Part shown: positions 11,870 to 14,017 of the stretch, one piece after another
How positions within the stretch are numbered: the first letter of the stretch is position 1
Layout: every line of letters begins with the position of its first letter
DNA from: JAFHCF01 sp048497495
GTDB taxonomy: Bacteria; Pseudomonadota; Alphaproteobacteria; Rhizobiales; Ancalomicrobiaceae
Assembly: GCA_048497495.1 (NCBI GenBank)
Contig: JAFHCF010000118.1
Coordinates: forward strand, 1-14,017
DNA: 14,017 bases
Direction: 5' to 3'
Position numbers and translations under genes: made by a program
Notes under the pieces: generated by a model
The model's input: the letters and a program-made list of their open reading frames with translations, nothing else
Databases searched by the model: none
What the model was told of the DNA's origin: nothing

Positions 11870-13942
11870 ATGACCGACGCCAACGGAGGGACGAGCAGCG
11901 GCAGACGAGGTGGGCCCCGGTGCGTGGCGCTCGTGGGCCCCTTCGGCAGCGGCAAGACGACGCTGCTCGAAGCCATCCTCGAACGCACGGGGGCCGTGAC
12001 CCGAGCAGGAACCGTCGCGGCGGGCAACACCGTCGGCGATGCCTCCCAGGAAGCGCGCGAACACCACATGGGCGTCGAGATCAACGTCGCCGAATGTGAG
12101 TTCCTCGAAGACCGCTACACCTTCATCGATTGCCCCGGTTCGGTCGAATATCTCTTCGAGACCGAGGCGGCGCTGGCCGGCGTCGACGTCGCCGTGGTGG
12201 TGGCGGAAGCCGACGAGAAGAAGATCCCGGCGCTTCAACTGACCCTGCGCCTGCTCGAGGATCGCCAGATCCCGCATATTCTCTTCCTCAACAAGCTCGA
12301 CAAGACCGAGGGCGGCATCCGCGACGTGCTGGAGCTGATGCAGCCGGCCTCCCGCGCCCCGATGGTCCTGCGCCAGATCCCCTTGATGAAGGACGGCGCC
12401 ACCATCGGGTCGATCGACCTGGCGCTCGAGCGTGCCTATGTCTGGCACGAACACGCCCCGAGCGAGATCACCCGGATCCCCGACGCCGAGAAGGGCGCGG
12501 AAGTCGAGGCGCGCTTCGAGATGCTGGAGCGCATCGCCGACTACGACGACCATCTGATGGAGGAACTGCTCACCGACGTGGCGCCGCCCACCGACGAGGT
12601 CTTCGACGATCTCACCAAGGAGCTCAAGGCCGGTCTGATCTGTCCGGTGTTCATCGGCTCGGCCGAACACGGCAACGGCGTCGGCCGTCTGCTCAAGGCG
12701 CTGCGCCACGAGGCGCCCGGACTCGAGGAGACGCAAGAGCGCCTCGGCCTCGACCCCGCCGGCGAGGCGGTCGTCCAGGTGATGAAGACCCAGCACACCC
12801 CCCATGGCGGCAAGCTGTCGATCAGCCGCGTCCTCGCCGGCAAGGTCGTCGACGGCCTCACCCTCTTCGCCTCCGACGGTACCTCCGACCGCCTCTCCGG
12901 CGTCTACAAACTGGTGGGCAAGGACCAGCAGAAGAAGGCCGAGGCGGTCGCCGGCGAGACGGTGGCGCTCGGCAAGATCGAACCGGCGCAGACCGGCATG
13001 ACCCTGACCACCCGCAAGGGCGGCATTCCGGCGCTCGCCGACGTCGTGCCGCCGGCGCCGGTGATGGGCTTCGCCATCGCCTCGCTCGACCACAAGGACG
13101 ACGTCAAACTGTCGGCGGCCCTGACCAAGATCGCCGAGGAAGACCCCTCGATCCGCGTCCGTCAGGACCAGGACACCGCCGAGACCCTGATCGAGGGCCA
13201 GGGCGAGATGCATCTGCGCGTCGCCCTGGAGCGGCTCGAGCACAAGTACGGCATCAAGGTGAAGTCGAGCCCGATGACCGTGCCCTACAAGGAGTCGGCG
13301 CACGGCCACGCGGCGGTCCGCGGCCGCCACAAGAAGCAGTCGGGCGGTCACGGCCAGTTCGGCGACGTCGCCCTGGAGGTCTCCGCCGGCGAGCGCGGCT
13401 CCGGCTTCGTCTTCCTCGACAAGATCACCGGCGGCGTGGTGCCGCGCCAATATATCCCGGCGGTCGAGGAAGGGGTGCGCGAGTTCCTGATCAAGGGACT
13501 GCACGGCTTCCCCGTGGTCGATCTCCAGGTGGCGCTGGTCGACGGCTCCTACCACACGGTCGACAGCTCCGACATGGCGTTCAAGACGGCCGCCCAGCTC
13601 GGCATGCGCGAGGCCATGCCCAAGCTCCACTCGGTGCTGCTCGAGCCGATCCTGCGCGTCTCGGTCACCACCCCGTCGGACGCCACCGCCCGCATCAACC
13701 AGATCGTCTCGGGACGGCGCGGCCAGCTTCTCGGCTATGACGCCCGCCCCGACTGGCCCGGTTGGGACGTGGTCGAGGCGCTGATGCCACAGGCCGAGAT
13801 GGAACATCTGATCATCGACATCCGCTCGGCGACGCAAGGCGTGGGCACCTTCACCCAGGCCTTCGACAACCTCGCGGAAGTCGCGGGCCACCTCGCCCAG
13901 AAGGTGCTGGAACGGGCCAAGGCGGCGCAGGACGCCGCCTGA
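11870..13942 (+). CDS. Elongation factor G-like GTPase with degenerate switch regions
   Basis: This 690-aa protein has the full five-domain layout of EF-G: G domain 1-280, domain II about 298-375, III about 394-470, IV about 471-592 (HKKQSGGHGQFGDV and DGSYHTVDSSDMAFK) and V about 593-685. GTP-binding motifs are present: P-loop GPFGSGKT (23-30), NKLD (141-144) and GSA (263-265). It differs from true EF-G. The P-loop is not AHIDAGKT; the switch I RGIT motif reads MGVE (67-70), with Glu70 where the magnesium-binding threonine belongs; and switch II is DCPGS (87-91), with Ser91 in place of the catalytic histidine. This resembles the EF-G-like paralog group of alphaproteobacteria rather than FusA, and no rpsL/rpsG/tuf genes flank it. 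It probably binds the ribosome but may hydrolyse GTP poorly; its role is unknown. GGAG lies about 6 nt before the ATG. Confidence 0.92.
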   Translation: MTDANGGTSSGRRGGPRCVALVGPFGSGKTTLLEAILERTGAVTRAGTVAAGNTVGDASQEAREHHMGVEINVAECEFLEDRYTFIDCPGSVEYLFETEAALAGVDVAVVVAEADEKKIPALQLTLRLLEDRQIPHILFLNKLDKTEGGIRDVLELMQPASRAPMVLRQIPLMKDGATIGSIDLALERAYVWHEHAPSEITRIPDAEKGAEVEARFEMLERIADYDDHLMEELLTDVAPPTDEVFDDLTKELKAGLICPVFIGSAEHGNGVGRLLKALRHEAPGLEETQERLGLDPAGEAVVQVMKTQHTPHGGKLSISRVLAGKVVDGLTLFASDGTSDRLSGVYKLVGKDQQKKAEAVAGETVALGKIEPAQTGMTLTTRKGGIPALADVVPPAPVMGFAIASLDHKDDVKLSAALTKIAEEDPSIRVRQDQDTAETLIEGQGEMHLRVALERLEHKYGIKVKSSPMTVPYKESAHGHAAVRGRHKKQSGGHGQFGDVALEVSAGERGSGFVFLDKITGGVVPRQYIPAVEEGVREFLIKGLHGFPVVDLQVALVDGSYHTVDSSDMAFKTAAQLGMREAMPKLHSVLLEPILRVSVTTPSDATARINQIVSGRRGQLLGYDARPDWPGWDVVEALMPQAEMEHLIIDIRSATQGVGTFTQAFDNLAEVAGHLAQKVLERAKAAQDAA

Positions 13943-13961
13943 GCCGAGGACCGACATCGCG

Positions 13962-13995
13962 CCGGGTTCCGCTTCCCCCCTTCTCGGAAGCCCGG
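13962..13995 (+). terminator. Possible terminator after the EF-G-like gene
   Basis: ccgggttccg (13962-13971) pairs with cggaa-g-cccgg (13985-13995), 10 pairs with one bulged G, around a 13-nt pyrimidine loop. It starts 19 nt after the stop codon. There is no U-tract, so this is a weak call. Confidence 0.3.
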
Positions 13996-14017
13996 TGCGC
14001 CGTCGATCTCTCAGACC

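Noticed and set aside
11732..13957. 741-aa open frame antisense to the EF-G-like gene
   Set aside because: It is a GC-codon shadow of a well-recognised protein; its composition is Arg/Gly/Val-rich with no domain motif, and it runs through the opposite gene's entire length.

Overview
The window is high-GC, gene-dense chromosomal DNA. Its gene families point to an alphaproteobacterium, most likely order Hyphomicrobiales (Rhizobiales). These are DUF992, DUF3775, DUF4395, an EF-G-like GTPase with a DCPGS switch II, a 400-residue class I aspartate aminotransferase, and a single-domain RlmJ. No rRNA, tRNA, insertion sequence, integrase, CRISPR array or plasmid/phage gene was found, and composition is even throughout, so this looks like core or near-core chromosome rather than a transferred island.

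Layout. 1-990 (minus): the start of an RNase T2 gene that runs off the left edge, preceded by a small exported cysteine-containing protein. 1138-1608 (plus): a low-molecular-weight protein tyrosine phosphatase. 1625-5156 (minus): a DUF4395 membrane protein, the rRNA methyltransferase gene rlmJ, a glycine/arginine-rich cold-shock-domain protein with a clear terminator and a structured leader, and an exported DM13-domain protein. 5351-6031 (plus): a glyoxalase II-like metallohydrolase. 6082-6459 (minus): a DUF3775 protein. 6653-7661 (plus): three tiny membrane proteins (DUF486, SemiSWEET, DUF2798), probably at least partly co-transcribed. 7711-7965 (minus): a YjhX-family protein. 8317-9519 (plus): aspartate aminotransferase with a candidate promoter and terminator. 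9652-10140 (plus): an exported DUF992 protein. 10148-11467 (minus): a CNNM/CBS/CorC-type membrane protein. 11870-13942 (plus): an EF-G-like GTPase. Most transcription units are single genes in convergent or divergent arrangement, and several convergent gaps carry GC-rich palindromes likely to act as two-way terminators.

There is no obvious multi-gene pathway. The nearest to themes are RNA and translation (RNase T2, RlmJ, cold-shock protein, EF-G-like GTPase) and envelope proteins of unknown function. The most interesting locus is the cold-shock gene. It has an unusual N-terminal block of DRGGFGGG repeats encoded by a 24-bp minisatellite. It is preceded by a 12-codon leader ORF whose stop overlaps the start of the main gene (ATGA), and the leader ORF's Shine-Dalgarno sequence can pair with an upstream CCTCC. 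Together these suggest a temperature- or coupling-dependent translational switch. The second point of interest is the EF-G-like protein, which lacks both the switch I threonine and the switch II histidine of true EF-G. I did not find a clear, undescribed multi-component system.
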